Shown in pieces: positions 45,001-49,857 of a stretch of 64,000 bases of DNA. The first letter of the stretch is position 1. Each line of letters opens with the position of its first letter. A model generated the notes under the pieces. It was not told the origin of the DNA, made no database searches, and saw nothing but the letters and a program-made list of their open reading frames with translations. Both the position numbers and the translations under genes were made by a program. The stretch lies in the NCBI RefSeq assembly GCF_016097555.1, contig NC_054706.1, forward strand, positions 58,944,460 through 59,008,459, written 5' to 3'. Source of the DNA: Gigantopelta aegis (Eukaryota; Mollusca; Gastropoda; Neomphalida; Peltospiridae).

Positions 45001-47289
45001 AATTGTAGTTATTTACTTGTCCAACGTTGAATATTACTAGCCACAGGAGTGGGGCTACTATAATCTAAAAGCCCTGATTCCAATAAAAAAAACAGGGGCA
45101 GGACGCAGCCCAGTGGTAAAGCGTTCACTTGATGCGCGATCGGTCTGGGATCGATCCCCGTCGGTGAACCCATTGGGCTATTTATCGTTTCAGCCAGTGC
45201 TCCATAACTAGTGTAACAAAGGCCGTGGTATGTACTATCCTGTGTGGGATGGTGCATATAAAAGATCCCTTGCTGCTAATCAAAACGAGGGGCCCATGAA
45301 TTGGCGACAGTGGGTTACCTCTCTCAATATCTGTGTGGTACTTAATCATATCTCTGACGCCATATAACCGTAAATAAAATGTGTTGAGTGTGTTGTAAAA
45401 TAAAACATTTCCGTTCCAATGAAAACAATCATAATAATAAGCGGGGGAAAAAGGGGCACTTGAATATTTTTAGGGGGGAGACAGGAACCCTGGTCCCCTC
45501 CCTTGGATACACCTTATTTAATTTTATTTCAACTTACTTTCGGGCTTATATCCAATTAAGGTTCAAGCACGCTGTCCTGGGCACACACCTCAGCTATCTG
45601 GGCTGTCTGTCCAGGACAGTGGGTTAGTTGTTAGTTGGTTTGTGGTTAGTGAGAAAGAAGCGGGTATAGTGGCCTTACACCTACCCATTGAGCCCATGGA
45701 GCCGTTACGAGGCTACAAACCCTGTACCTATCAGCCTGTTGTCCAGTGGCTTAACCATGTCAATGTCATGACGCCACTGAGACCAGTTATATGTGTGGTG
45801 TCCCATCCTGACAGGCTTTAGATCTCACTAATTTAGGCACAGCAGTGTTTTTTGTCTGTTCTGAACATACCAAGGTCTTTTTAGTGCAGTAATGTTAATA
45901 ATAGCTGGTAAAGAGTTGTACATATTCAGAAATGCATTTCAAGTTATTTTAATCTAATTACAGCTTGACATTCCATTTGTTTTGAGGTGAAATATTCTAA
46001 GTCAACATGATTATATACTTAATTTGGGCTTGCTTATTTTGAGCATGTACTTATTTTGGGAACACCCATTTATGGCCTGAGCTTTGATTTCAATGATTAC
46101 ACAGTGTATTTTGTTGTGTTTGTTTCTTTGTTTTAATGACAGCACCAGACTTACTGATTAATTAACCATTGGCTAATGGATGTAAATTAAAACATTGGAT
46201 AATTCTGACCCGGTCTTCAGACAAAGGGGTGGAATGTAGCCGGGCCGGCTAGTGGTAAAGCACTTGCCTAATGCCAGGTCTAGGATTGATCCAGTCAGTG
46301 GCCTATTGGGCTATTTCTGGTATATCAAAGGCCGTGGTATGTACTACCCTGTCTGTGGAATGGTGCATATAAAAGATCCCTTGCTGCTAATCGAAAAAAG
46401 TAGCCCATGAAGTGGCGACAGCAGGTTTCCTCTCTCAATATCTGTGTGGTCCGTAACCATGTCTGACGCCATATAACCGTCAATAAAATGTGTTGAGTGC
46501 ATCATTAAATAAAATATTTCTTTCCCTCAGAGGAAATCTGTTATGCTTTTCCAATCAGTAGCAATGGATTTTGTATATGCATTTTTCCACAGACAGGACA
46601 GAACATACCACGTACTATGATATACCAATGGTGGGACACTGCTTGGGGCAGGAAAAAAAATTTATTGGTCCACTGAAGAGGTTCGATCCTACGATCCATG
46701 CACCTCAGGCGAACGCTCTACCGACTGATCTAAATGTAAATTCCGCTCATATTTTGATGCGACAGACAGTCACTGCGGTAACATAAACATAAAATAAAGA
46801 TGTCTGCACGTCAGAATAGACGTACAAAGTGCGTGGTTCAAAATATTATTAACTTGATGTGCGCCTTGCATACACGGTCGAGTAGAAAGCTTTTCTAGCA
46901 GTTTTACGTGCAAGCTAATCTAAAATTAAAACTCGCCCTTTTAACGGCCTTTATAATAAATTCGTTCGAGACAAAGAGATAATTATCCCTATACAATTAA
47001 CATTATTATCGACTTACTGAATATCTTTTAAGATTTTCTTGCGTGTTTTTCTTCCACAGCATCTGATTCTGACGTCCACTTCGTAGGAAACGCCATGCAC
47101 TGTCAAAACGGATCCCACCATATCAGAATTAGGAGCAGCATCCTTTGTCTTTACGTTATTACCACAATGCTGGGCGCTGTCCATTTCTAGGTGCACGTCC
47201 GTCTTTTCGCCCGTGCGTAAAAGGCTTGTTTCCATAACGGTGCATTCGTCGTTGATCATATTGCCGTTTCCCTTGAGTAGATCAGTCAT
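17904..47289 (-). CDS. ABCG2-like: ABCG2-like half transporter, gene 1 (complete, 17 coding exons)
   Basis: ATP-driven efflux half transporter of the ABCG (White/BCRP) family; family members dimerise in the plasma membrane and export lipids and xenobiotics. Seventeen exons with GT-AG borders and matching phases add up to 2010 nt (669 aa plus stop), close to the 655 aa of human ABCG2. The ATPase comes first: Walker [10 protein letters not shown] (about 103-111), Q-loop Q149, signature ISGGE (209-213), Walker B VLFLDE (229-234), H-loop H266. About six membrane helices follow: roughly 416-437, 446-467, 482-516, 524-545, 557-578 and 635-655. R501 in PMRLLP matches human R482, which affects substrate choice. 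The loop before the last helix has two cysteines and an NGT sequon. A paralogue lies upstream on the same strand. Substrates cannot be read from sequence. Confidence 0.96.
18079..18531. repeat. 89-bp direct duplication flanking a SINE
   Basis: Sequence CAGTTAAAGTCAAAGAAATA ... GTTTTATTGTAG at 18079-18167 recurs with few changes at 18442-18531. A minus-strand SINE fills the space between. The left copy starts 25 bp from the acceptor of the last exon of gene 1. Confidence 0.85.
18168..18440 (-). repeat. SINE type A2
   Basis: Reads, on the minus strand, GCGGTCAGTGTGGGATCGAT, body, GTGGCGACAGCGGG, TATAACCATAAATAAAATGT and a CATTAAATAAAG tail. The first part of the head is missing. Confidence 0.85.
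18525..18816 (+). repeat. SINE type A1
   Basis: Near full length: GTAGCCCACTGGTAAAGTGA, GGTCTAGGATCGATCCCC, body, and tail CTAGTGGTGTTGTTAAACAA. Opposite in orientation to its left neighbour. Confidence 0.88.
18835..18942. repeat. Partial copy of the GGTCTCACTACACAG element
   Basis: ATTATCATGGACCGTGAGGA to GAAGTGAACTGTGTTGTGAG, ACC matches the right end of the element at 30168-30643. Confidence 0.65.
19285..19435. mobile_element. Foldback MITE with GGGCC-type end
   Basis: GGGATTTTCGAAGCCATCTT and (reversed right end) CATATTTTCGAAGCAGTCTT are inverted; the centre holds a TGACATCACTA/TAGTGATGTCA pair. Non-coding. Confidence 0.7.
19494..19558 (-). CDS. ABCG2-like: ABCG2-like gene 1, exon 16 (extracellular loop)
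   Basis: Codes [20 protein letters not shown] and V, then a split cysteine codon. The loop holds an NGT glycosylation sequon and is shorter than in human ABCG2. Acceptor TTTTCAG, donor CTG|GTGAGT. Confidence 0.92.
20405..20565. mobile_element. Foldback MITE, near-perfect hairpin (161 bp)
   Basis: CAGAACTTCACATATGTTGT and its inverse are followed by TTTTCACTTCCTATTTATTG and its inverse; most of the element pairs with itself. Flanked by TA on both sides. Confidence 0.85.
20762..20940. mobile_element. Pogo/Tigger-like MITE, copy 1 (179 bp)
   Basis: Starts CAGTGAAACCCCTCAAAACC and ends GTTTAGCAGGGTTTCACTG; flanked by TA. Related copies at 44195-44355 and 54835-55007. Confidence 0.8.
21345..21420. 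repeat. CAGT/CACT tetranucleotide repeat
   Basis: A run of GTCA units passes into a run of CACT units; about 75 bp. Confidence 0.95.
21490..21579 (-). CDS. ABCG2-like: ABCG2-like gene 1, exon 15
   Basis: Thirty codons in phase 0, [20 protein letters not shown] then [10 protein letters not shown]: the FSGLL motif and the short loop helix of ABCG2. The paralogue's exon at 62388-62477 has exactly the same length. Acceptor ATTGCAG, donor GAT|GTCAGT. Confidence 0.95.
21640..21980 (-). repeat. Dispersed repeat with internal foldback, copy 2
   Basis: Inverse of the repeat at 4915-5270: TACGACTGGCTGATCCTAGG, TGTGACATATAGTTAACCTG and the GTTAAGATACCATTTACCTC part are shared. It lies 60 bp upstream of exon 15 of gene 1. 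Confidence 0.8.
22386..23375. mobile_element. hAT-like non-autonomous transposon carrying a minisatellite (990 bp)
   Basis: Inverted ends: left AAGCCCACGATACATCTACG, right (reversed) AAGCCTATGATACATCTACA, and further pairing (AAGTCTCYGAGAC). Flanked by an 8-bp direct repeat TAGTATTA (22378-22385, 23376-23383), the length typical for hAT. No transposase. It lies in the intron between exons 14 and 15 of gene 1. Confidence 0.8.
22450..22866. repeat. 66-bp tandem array inside the hAT-like element
   Basis: Six copies of a unit that begins GAGACCAGTCTCTGGAGATA and ends AAGACTTTGTTTCC; two copies are 67 bp (GTTTTCCGAGG). The unit repeats part of the element's terminal sequence (TTTGTTTCCGAGACC). 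Confidence 0.92.
23535..23662. repeat. Long hairpin (foldback repeat)
   Basis: ATCGAGTGAAGTTAGCAATC and TATCA pair with the inverse at 23601-23632; pairing extends outward to CATGTTTTTTGTC / GACAAAAAAACATG. Confidence 0.85.
23909..24063 (-). CDS. ABCG2-like: ABCG2-like gene 1, exon 14 (TM4 and start of TM5)
   Basis: Residues 518-568, from [20 protein letters not shown] to [11 protein letters not shown]. The spacing matches human LKPKADAFFVMMFTL...FVFMM. Acceptor ATTTCAG, donor ATG|GTAACA. Confidence 0.95.
24194..24304. mobile_element. Short MITE with GGCC-type ends
   Basis: GGCCTAATTCACTAAAGTCT and (reversed) GGCCTAACTTACAAAGCTCT are inverted ends; 111 bp. Confidence 0.75.
24323..24568 (+). 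repeat. SINE type A1, 3'-truncated
   Basis: GGTGGTAAAGTGCTCGCTTG, GGTTTTGGATCGATCTCC and body to GACATCCAATAGCT; the tail is replaced by a type B head fragment. Confidence 0.85.
24569..24690 (+). repeat. SINE type B head fragment (tRNA-like)
   Basis: GATTTAGCTCAGTCGGTTGA then GTGCTCGCTTGAGGTGC is the A-box side of a tRNA-like SINE head. It does not fold as a full cloverleaf, so it is not called as a tRNA gene. Confidence 0.6.
24691..24865. repeat. Tandem duplication, 92-bp period
   Basis: CAACAGTGATATATTCAATT ... TAACATTGTTATAGGTGT occurs twice, at 24691 and 24783. Confidence 0.95.
24935..25250 (-). repeat. SINE type B
   Basis: On the minus strand: GGGGATTTAGCTTGGTTGAG as tRNA-like head, GGTGGATCCATTCAGCTGAT, A1-type body and tail. 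It lies 50 bp from exon 13 of gene 1. Confidence 0.85.
25301..25425 (-). CDS. ABCG2-like: ABCG2-like gene 1, exon 13 (TM3)
   Basis: Codes [20 protein letters not shown] then [11 protein letters not shown]501 in PMRLLP corresponds to human R482, a residue known to change drug specificity when mutated. Acceptor GTTGCAG, donor ATAG|GTATGT. Confidence 0.95.
25547..25857 (+). repeat. MITE family with AGGGCTTCTAGA ends, copy 1
   Basis: Starts CAGGGATTCTAGATTATGGT and ends AAATTCTAGACGCCCTG; shares GATTATGGTAGCC and GTTGGGCTAGTAAATAACTA with three other copies. Confidence 0.8.
26141..26765 (+). repeat. MITE family with AGGGCTTCTAGA ends, copy 2 (with insertion)
   Basis: Starts CAGGGCTTCTAGATTATGGT and ends AACTTCTAGAAGCCCTA. 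About 260 bp of unrelated purine-rich sequence (about 26275-26535) sits inside, so something inserted after the MITE arrived. Confidence 0.8.
26881..26970 (-). CDS. ABCG2-like: ABCG2-like gene 1, exon 12 (TM2)
   Basis: Codes [20 protein letters not shown] and LFIKERTIF (TM2 and the following loop), close to human AGVLFFLTTNQCFSSVSAVE. Acceptor TAACTTGCAG, donor AT|GTGAGT. The acceptor and the first exon bases are repeated in the intron upstream. Confidence 0.95.
26971..27350. repeat. Degenerate tandem array that repeats an exon border
   Basis: Units of about 80-85 bp containing AAACACACCAACCCT and AAATAAATA. The outermost unit is the acceptor of exon 12 plus its first bases; further copies repeat this border (for example near 27046-27075). 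Confidence 0.8.
27462..27731. repeat. 40-bp tandem array
   Basis: About seven copies of GGTCAATTAATCACTCCCCT CAGTGGTTTTAGTTAGAGAG, nearly identical. Confidence 0.97.
27829..27914 (-). CDS. ABCG2-like: ABCG2-like gene 1, exon 11 (TM1)
   Basis: Codes [18 protein letters not shown], the first membrane helix, then [10 protein letters not shown]. Human has the same GLVIGAIYF...GIQNR pattern. Acceptor TTTCAG, donor ACAG|GTTAGT. Confidence 0.94.
28598..28869 (+). repeat. SINE type C, full length with target duplication
   Basis: tRNA-like head CCGGCCTTGGTGGTGCAGTG with GTACAAGGTTCGCAGCCC, a middle with repeated AACAACTAAC, and tail GGATATAGGCATGAAAATAA. An 8-bp direct repeat GTGGCATT flanks it (28590-28597, 28870-28877). 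Confidence 0.9.
29634..29699 (-). CDS. ABCG2-like: ABCG2-like gene 1, exon 10
   Basis: Twenty-two codons, [20 protein letters not shown] and SQ; human reads LRWVSKRSFKNLLGNPQASI here. This is the connecting helix before TM1. Acceptor GTTTCAG, donor CAA|GTATGT. Confidence 0.94.
30127..30777. mobile_element. MITE with AGGGCTAGCTCTG ends, carrying a nested element
   Basis: Ends CAGGGCTAGCTCTG and (reversed) CAGGGCTAGCTCTGAGAGG. Related copies at 37118-37296 and 42418-42575 are only about 160-180 bp; the extra length here is the element at 30168-30643. Confidence 0.75.
30168..30643. mobile_element. Nested element with GGTCTCACTACACAG ends (476 bp)
   Basis: Left GGTCTCACTACACAGATGTC, right (reversed) GGTCTCACTACACAGATCAC. 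No coding capacity seen. A partial copy is at 18835-18942. Confidence 0.75.
30944..31052 (-). CDS. ABCG2-like: ABCG2-like gene 1, exon 9
   Basis: Residues 359-394: an acidic linker ([10 protein letters not shown]) and then YATSFHRQ, which matches human YTTSFCHQL just before the first membrane helix. Acceptor TTTGTAG, donor CAG|GTCTGA. Confidence 0.9.
31725..31850. repeat. Long hairpin (foldback MITE)
   Basis: ATAACTAGTTAATGACGTCA, GATATCGGCTTTATCCTG pairs with its inverse at 31805-31843 across a short spacer. Confidence 0.85.
31985..32930 (+). mobile_element. TTAA-type repeat, copy 1
   Basis: Begins directly after TTAA (31981-31984) with AGTCGCACGCTCTAGTTGC. The body matches the inverted copy at 38554-39387, including GATGTCGCTCGAAGCACA and TTGGGGTGCGTTCCTTTCAC. 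The right limit is unclear. Confidence 0.75.
33253..33313 (-). CDS. ABCG2-like: ABCG2-like gene 1, exon 8 (linker)
   Basis: A 61-nt exon coding [19 protein letters not shown]. The linker is poorly conserved in this family; the exon is supported by splice sites (TTTTTTCCAG and CA|GTAAGT) and by phase agreement with both neighbours. Confidence 0.85.
33300..33900. other. Intron stretch without recognised content
   Basis: Intron sequence between exons 7 and 8 of gene 1. Only a short tandem duplication (TGTCTGTTTTTATAAATACA) and T-rich runs were seen. Confidence 0.6.
33960..34100. repeat. Low-complexity / MITE-like fragment
   Basis: CAGTAGCGTAGGAAGGTGCT and a poly-C run, resembling one side of poly-C-cored MITEs elsewhere in the window. 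No matching right end was identified. Confidence 0.4.
35226..35327 (-). CDS. ABCG2-like: ABCG2-like gene 1, exon 7
   Basis: Codes [20 protein letters not shown] and onward (residues 305-337), matching human YHCEAYNNPADFFLDIING. This is the linker between ATPase and membrane domain. Acceptor TTTTACAG, donor ACAG|GTGATG. Confidence 0.94.
35371..35817 (+). repeat. Compound foldback repeat, copy 1
   Basis: CTTTTATCATCCATTAAAGG pairs with ATAATGGATGATAAAA; a second hairpin follows (TATCATAATTTATCAGCACT and its inverse). Direct copy at 63350-63776. Confidence 0.85.
35820..37110. other. Intron stretch, nothing recognised
   Basis: Between exons 6 and 7 of gene 1. Open frames at 36077-36277 and 36890-37150 have no family motif or splice logic and are not called as genes. 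Confidence 0.6.
37118..37296. mobile_element. MITE with AGGGCTAGCTCTG-type ends
   Basis: CACTAGCTCTGGGTGATCAG to GAGTGGCAGAGCTGGCCCTG, inverted ends; 75 bp from exon 6. Confidence 0.7.
37372..37523 (-). CDS. ABCG2-like: ABCG2-like gene 1, exon 6 (H-loop)
   Basis: Residues 254-303 contain [20 protein letters not shown] with the switch histidine H266, then [11 protein letters not shown], the typical end of an ABCG ATPase domain. Acceptor GTTTCAG, donor G|GTTTGT. Confidence 0.96.
37960..38090. repeat. Dispersed repeat with inverted ends
   Basis: CACTAACATTCGCAAACTAT and CAGTCTAGCGAATGTTAGTG are inverted; related to 50540-50630 (ACTATTTGATTGGTTTCCGA) and 52440-52490. Confidence 0.7.
38273..38430 (-). 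CDS. ABCG2-like: ABCG2-like gene 1, exon 5 (signature, Walker B, D-loop)
   Basis: Residues 201-252 include [11 protein letters not shown] (ABC signature), [12 protein letters not shown] (Walker B with catalytic E234, and D-loop). All residues expected for ATP hydrolysis are present. Acceptor TTTCTAG, donor AG|GTAATA. Confidence 0.96.
38554..39387 (-). mobile_element. TTAA-type repeat, copy 2 (834 bp)
   Basis: Flanked by TTAA on both sides (38550-38553, 39388-39391). Ends AGGGACACGCCCTAGTT and (reversed) AGCCGCACACCCTAGTT. A TTAA target fits piggyBac-like or Kolobok-like elements. On the minus strand it codes [19 protein letters not shown], similar to the sequence near 32114 in copy 1. Confidence 0.8.
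39550..39859 (-). repeat. MITE family with AGGGCTTCTAGA ends, copy 3
   Basis: AGTCTTCTAGAATTATTATA to CATAATCTAGAAGCCCTAG; inverse of the copy at 25547. Confidence 0.8.
40061..40416 (-). repeat. Chimeric SINE: type C head with A2 body and tail
   Basis: On the minus strand: ACCGGCCTCAGTGGTGTCGT with GGTACTGGGTTCGGATCC (type C-like head), then GGCCATGGTTTGTGC and GTGGCGACAGTGGG with the A2 tail. Two otherwise separate SINE modules in one unit. Confidence 0.85.
40985..41318 (+). repeat. SINE type A2 next to exon 4
   Basis: GCGAGGTGTAGTCCAGTGGT to TGCGTCGTTAAATAAAACAT followed by a CTTT tail. Ends 28 bp from exon 4 of gene 1, antisense to it. Confidence 0.88.
41347..41499 (-). CDS. ABCG2-like: ABCG2-like gene 1, exon 4
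   Basis: Fifty-one codons in phase 0, [14 protein letters not shown] to ECADTR (residues 150-200): the ATPase helical subdomain between Q-loop and signature. Acceptor ACTTCAG, donor CGG|GTGAGA. A SINE tail ends about 28 bp downstream of the exon in gene direction. Confidence 0.95.
42055..42310. repeat. SINE type C fragments in inverted arrangement
   Basis: At 42068-42200 the type C tail and middle read on the minus strand (CCGATTAAGGTTCAAGCATG). At about 42228-42310 the tail reads on the plus strand (CGTGCTTGAACCTAAATTGG). The head is missing. Confidence 0.75.
42418..42575. mobile_element. MITE with AGGGCTAGCTCTG ends beside exon 3
   Basis: CAGCTAGCTCTGGGTCAGCA to GAGTGACAGAGCTAGCCCTG; about 158 bp, with its end 27 bp from exon 3. 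Confidence 0.8.
42603..42717 (-). CDS. ABCG2-like: ABCG2-like gene 1, exon 3 (Q-loop side)
   Basis: Codes [16 protein letters not shown] through to CMVGYVVQ, residues 112-149; human ABCG2 reads LLDVLAARKDPSGLSG here. It ends with the Q-loop glutamine. Acceptor TTTTCAG, donor CAG|GTAATT. A MITE begins about 27 bp into the following intron. Confidence 0.95.
43020..43540. repeat. Direct duplication with about 278-bp period
   Basis: CCTAAAACACTTGAACTATG and following sequence (to TGATATATGGTACTTTTAAT) occur at 43114 and 43392. The left part is related, inverted, to 30020-30120 (GGTAAAACTCACGTGAACCA). Confidence 0.8.
43618..43642. repeat. (TG)n microsatellite
   Basis: A short TG run, with one C, followed by C-rich sequence. 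Confidence 0.9.
43785..44052. mobile_element. MITE with GGGCCCAATTTCACAA-type ends
   Basis: CAGGGGGCAATTTCACAAAA and (reversed) CAGGGCCCAATTTCACAAGA are inverted ends; 268 bp, AT-rich, non-coding. Ends 60 bp from exon 2. Confidence 0.8.
44113..44172 (-). CDS. ABCG2-like: ABCG2-like gene 1, exon 2 (Walker A)
   Basis: A 60-nt exon coding [19 protein letters not shown] with split codons at both ends. It carries the Walker A P-loop that binds the ATP phosphates. Acceptor TTTTTCAG, donor TC|GTAAGA. A pogo-like MITE ends only about 22 bp upstream of the acceptor. Confidence 0.95.
44195..44355. mobile_element. Pogo/Tigger-like MITE, copy 2
   Basis: CATTGAAATCTCTCAAGACC to GTTTAGAGGGGTTTCACTG, flanked by TA. 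Starts 22 bp upstream of the exon 2 acceptor of gene 1. Confidence 0.8.
44396..44612 (-). repeat. SINE type A2, head missing
   Basis: GGAAGGAAATGTTTTATTTA to CACCAGTTGTA on the plus strand, the inverse of tail and body; the tRNA-like part is absent. Confidence 0.85.
44731..45076 (-). repeat. MITE family with AGGGCTTCTAGA ends, copy 4
   Basis: AGGGCTTCTAGAATTTATTT to CTATAATCTAAAAGCCCTG; inverse of copies 1 and 2. Confidence 0.8.
45093..45415 (+). repeat. SINE type A2, full length
   Basis: GGGGCAGGACGCAGCCCAGT, GGTCTGGGATCGATCCCC, body, TATAACCGTAAATAAAATGT and tail. A good reference copy for the family. Confidence 0.9.
45535..45790 (-). repeat. SINE type C
   Basis: On the plus strand it reads GGGCTTATATCCAATTAAGG to CCACTGAGACCAGT; inverse of the unit at 28598-28869. 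Confidence 0.85.
46118..46735 (-). repeat. SINE type B interrupted by another SINE
   Basis: The tail side is at 46118-46217 and the body and head at about 46527-46735 (head on minus strand: ATTTAGATCAGTCGGTAGAG). The gap is filled by the SINE at 46226-46526. Confidence 0.85.
46226..46526 (+). repeat. SINE type A2 nested in another SINE
   Basis: GTAGCCGGGCCGGCTAGTGG to TGAGTGCATCATTAAATAAA. A short TCAGA repeat on both sides may be the target duplication. Confidence 0.88.
47018..47289 (-). CDS. ABCG2-like: ABCG2-like gene 1, coding exon 1 (start)
   Basis: Starts at an ATG ([10 protein letters not shown]) and codes for residues 1-90 plus two bases of the next codon. The N-terminus is hydrophilic and without a signal peptide, as in ABCG proteins. 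It ends in the first ATPase strand ([10 protein letters not shown]) and a basic [11 protein letters not shown] segment, the region before Walker A. The donor is CA|GTAAGT. A 5' UTR intron cannot be excluded. Confidence 0.93.
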
Positions 47290-47460
47290 GGCTTGTGAAA
47301 GTATTGATCGTTATAACGAACGGCATGAATCAGCTGACCAAAACAAAGAGATGTGGCCTATTCACCCTGCTCGCCATTGGTCAGCGCTTTCCCGTTAACT
47401 GGGACAGTAGCCAAGAAGGTCGCGTAGTCCTACGTAACGCAGCCGGTATTTTTCAACTTG
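47290..47460 (-). promoter_or_regulatory. Candidate 5' flank/promoter of ABCG2-like gene 1
   Basis: The 170 bp upstream of the start codon are less AT-rich than their surroundings. They contain a CCAAT box (ACCAATGG on the minus strand, near 47373-47380) and no obvious TATA box. This is inferred from position and composition only; no transcription start can be read. Confidence 0.3.
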
Positions 47461-47479
47461 TACCATACAACAATATTTT

Positions 47480-48200
47480 AAAACATTGGGTTCTTATTTT
47501 GGGGTTGGTGGGGGGTTTTGTGTGTGTGGTTTTTTTTTGGGGTTTTTTTTTTTGGGGGGGGGGGTTCCTTCTTTATTTGTTCACGTTACCATTATCAAGT
47601 ATTATATATTGAAATTACTATTGTAGATAGATAAAATAAGAAAACTTAATTATTGTTTCATAATTTTCTACAATGTTTCATAACGTTCAACGCTGTAAAG
47701 TACTAACATACAATTTATTTCATATGTATTACTTAGTATATATATATATATATATATTTGTTTTGTTTTGTTTTATAAAGTTGTTTCATCTGAAAATACT
47801 TTAAATAGCAAAGCCGTATAATGCAGTTTCTCATTTACCTGGTTTGGGCGTAATAATATATTTGCGTATTGTTATAATTGTGATGTCACTGTTGTAAATG
47901 ACGTCATTAGTTTGTAGAACTAAAAAAAAAAAAAAAGCTAAAAAAAAATAATAAAAAATTCAAATCGTTTATCTTTTAACAAAAAAACGATTCAATTCTG
48001 ATCAAAACATCGTTGTTTTGGAGCTAGGTTGTTTATTTATGTATTTTAAAAATTATTTATTGTTATTGGTGTTTTAAAAAATATATATCATTGTTATTTT
48101 ATTATTATTAAGCCCTATTTTTTTTTATTTTTTTTTTTGGGGGGGGGTTGTGGGGGAATAATGGATTATCCCCTTTATATGTTCCTCTTTTATTCTTTAT
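47480..48200. other. Low-complexity intergenic stretch
   Basis: Poly-T, poly-G and TA runs (47500-47570, 47738-47757, 47925-47960, 48120-48150). No gene or interspersed repeat recognised. Confidence 0.7.
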
Positions 48201-48489
48201 ACATTTAGAAAATTGTGTAGAACTATTCAAAGTGGTAAAGCGCTCTCCTGGTATGCGGTCGGTTTGGGATCGATCCCCTTCGGTGGGACCAGTTCTAGTC
48301 AGTGCATCCACGACTGGTATATAAAAGGTCGTGGTATGAGTTATCCTGTCTATGGAATGGTGCATATAAAAGATCCCTTGTTTCTCGTGGAACAATTTCC
48401 TGGGTTTCCTTTCTTTGACTATGTCAGAATGACCAAAATTAATATTTATATTCAACAGTCAATGAATAACAATTTATTGTGCTCTAGCG

Positions 48490-49112
48490 CACAGGCACTT
48501 ATGGGCGTACATGGGGGGGGGGGTTCGATGGGTTCGACCGAAACCCCCCCCCCAAATCGCTTTTTTTATAATTTAATATATCTGACATTGATATCTGACA
48601 TTATTATATTTACTCAACATAGAAATATATGCCCAATATCTCTGCAATCTATTTTGGAACCCCCTTTTTCAAAACTCAACATAGAAATATATGCCCAATA
48701 TCTCTGCAATCTATTTTGGAACCCCCCTTTTCAAAATCCTATGTACGCCCATGGCACTTGACACAGATTAGTATAAATGAATAATAATAAAATAAAATGC
48801 TGTATATATCGGTAAACTTGATATATTTCCGCAGTATTTTGCTCATAGCCTACTCTCTTCAAACATGACAAATTTATTGCCACTTAACGTGTATTTACAT
48901 ATACCAAACATTTTGATCTCTACTATATAACAGATATATATATATAGTAGGGATCGAATTTTTTGGTATATGTAAATACATGTTAAGTGGCAATACATTT
49001 GTCATGTTTGATGAGAGTGTAAGCAAAATATTGCGAAAATATTTAAAATCTACCGATATACAACACATTTTGAATTTTATTCATGTATACTAATCTGTGT
49101 CAAGTGTCTGTG
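48490..49112. mobile_element. hAT-like foldback MITE carrying a second MITE
   Basis: Ends CACAGGCACTTGACACAG (without the inner insertion) and, reversed, CACAGACACTTGACACAGAT. Much of the rest is inverted too (TTAAGTGGCAATA...TGCCACTTAA). Flanked by an 8-bp repeat with one mismatch (CTCTAGCG / CTCTAGAG). Confidence 0.8.
48501..48752. mobile_element. Inner MITE with ATGGGCGTACAT ends (252 bp)
   Basis: Ends ATGGGCGTACATGGG and (reversed) ATGGGCGTACATAGG; flanked by GGCACTT on both sides. It contains a 62-bp tandem duplication (CTCAACATAGAAATATATGC at 48613 and 48675). Confidence 0.8.
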
Positions 49113-49247
49113 CTCTAGAGGTGTCATTAAAACAAACCGGCCTCGGTGGCGTCGTTAATAAAAAAAGAGAAAAAAAAGAGAAAAAAAACGTTTAAAAGTT
49201 AAAAACGTTAATAGTAGGATAACAGAAAGTAGGCTATATTTTCGTCC

Positions 49248-49423
49248 ATTAGTGGGCGGCAGGGGCCCGCCCCCCCCCCCCCCCAAATTTTCGATAGTTA
49301 TAATTTTCATTTTTTTTACGATCCCCCTCCAAACCTCACCCAAAGTTCCCTTGGCATTCCACCTCATGTCACTATCCCCCCCCCCCGCCCCAAATGGATT
49401 TTCTGGATTCGCCACTGATGCTG
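49248..49423. mobile_element. Poly-C-cored MITE
   Basis: GGCGGCAGGGGCCCGCCCCC to ATGGATTTTCTGGATTCGCC, ACTGATG. The interior CGATCCCCCTCCAAACCT matches 17546-17728. Confidence 0.75.
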
Positions 49424-49857
49424 GACTGACCACGCATCAGGCGAGCGCTTCGCCTATGTCCTGCCACCCGCACCCCATCCCCACCCTTTTTTAACAGTTA
49501 GAAAAATCTAATTTTGTGGGGCGTTATATATAATGGGGGAGGATGCAGGCAGTGATCATGACACTATGATTTGTATTATGTTGTGTTATGTAGCAACAGA
49601 CAAAACATAAAATATAATTGTGGCGGAAGAGGTGTGATGGGGGGGGGGGGGGGGGCATGACGTATCCCATGACCACCCAACACCGGCTAGGCTGGTTGTT
49701 AGAGAATTGAAGCCAATTGATGATTCGTGCGAGGTAGAGATCCACCAATCCAGAAGCCGGAAGAAATGACACAGGCAGCTGTTACAAATCTGATGGTTGT
49801 CTAATGAGATAATTACGCGGCGAGTACGAAAATGTGTGTCAATGACATCATTCGTGT

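Larger units (their letters stand above)
48228..49140 (+). repeat. SINE type A1 split by a MITE
   Basis: The SINE body runs at 48228-48489, and its tail (CTCTAGAGGTGTCATTAAAA) resumes at 49113. The insertion duplicated CTCTAG(C/A)G. Confidence 0.85.

Noticed and set aside
47014-47289. Intronless 91-aa gene
   Set aside because: The frame reads into the donor CAGTAAGT. It is the first coding exon of ABCG2-like gene 1, continued at 44172.
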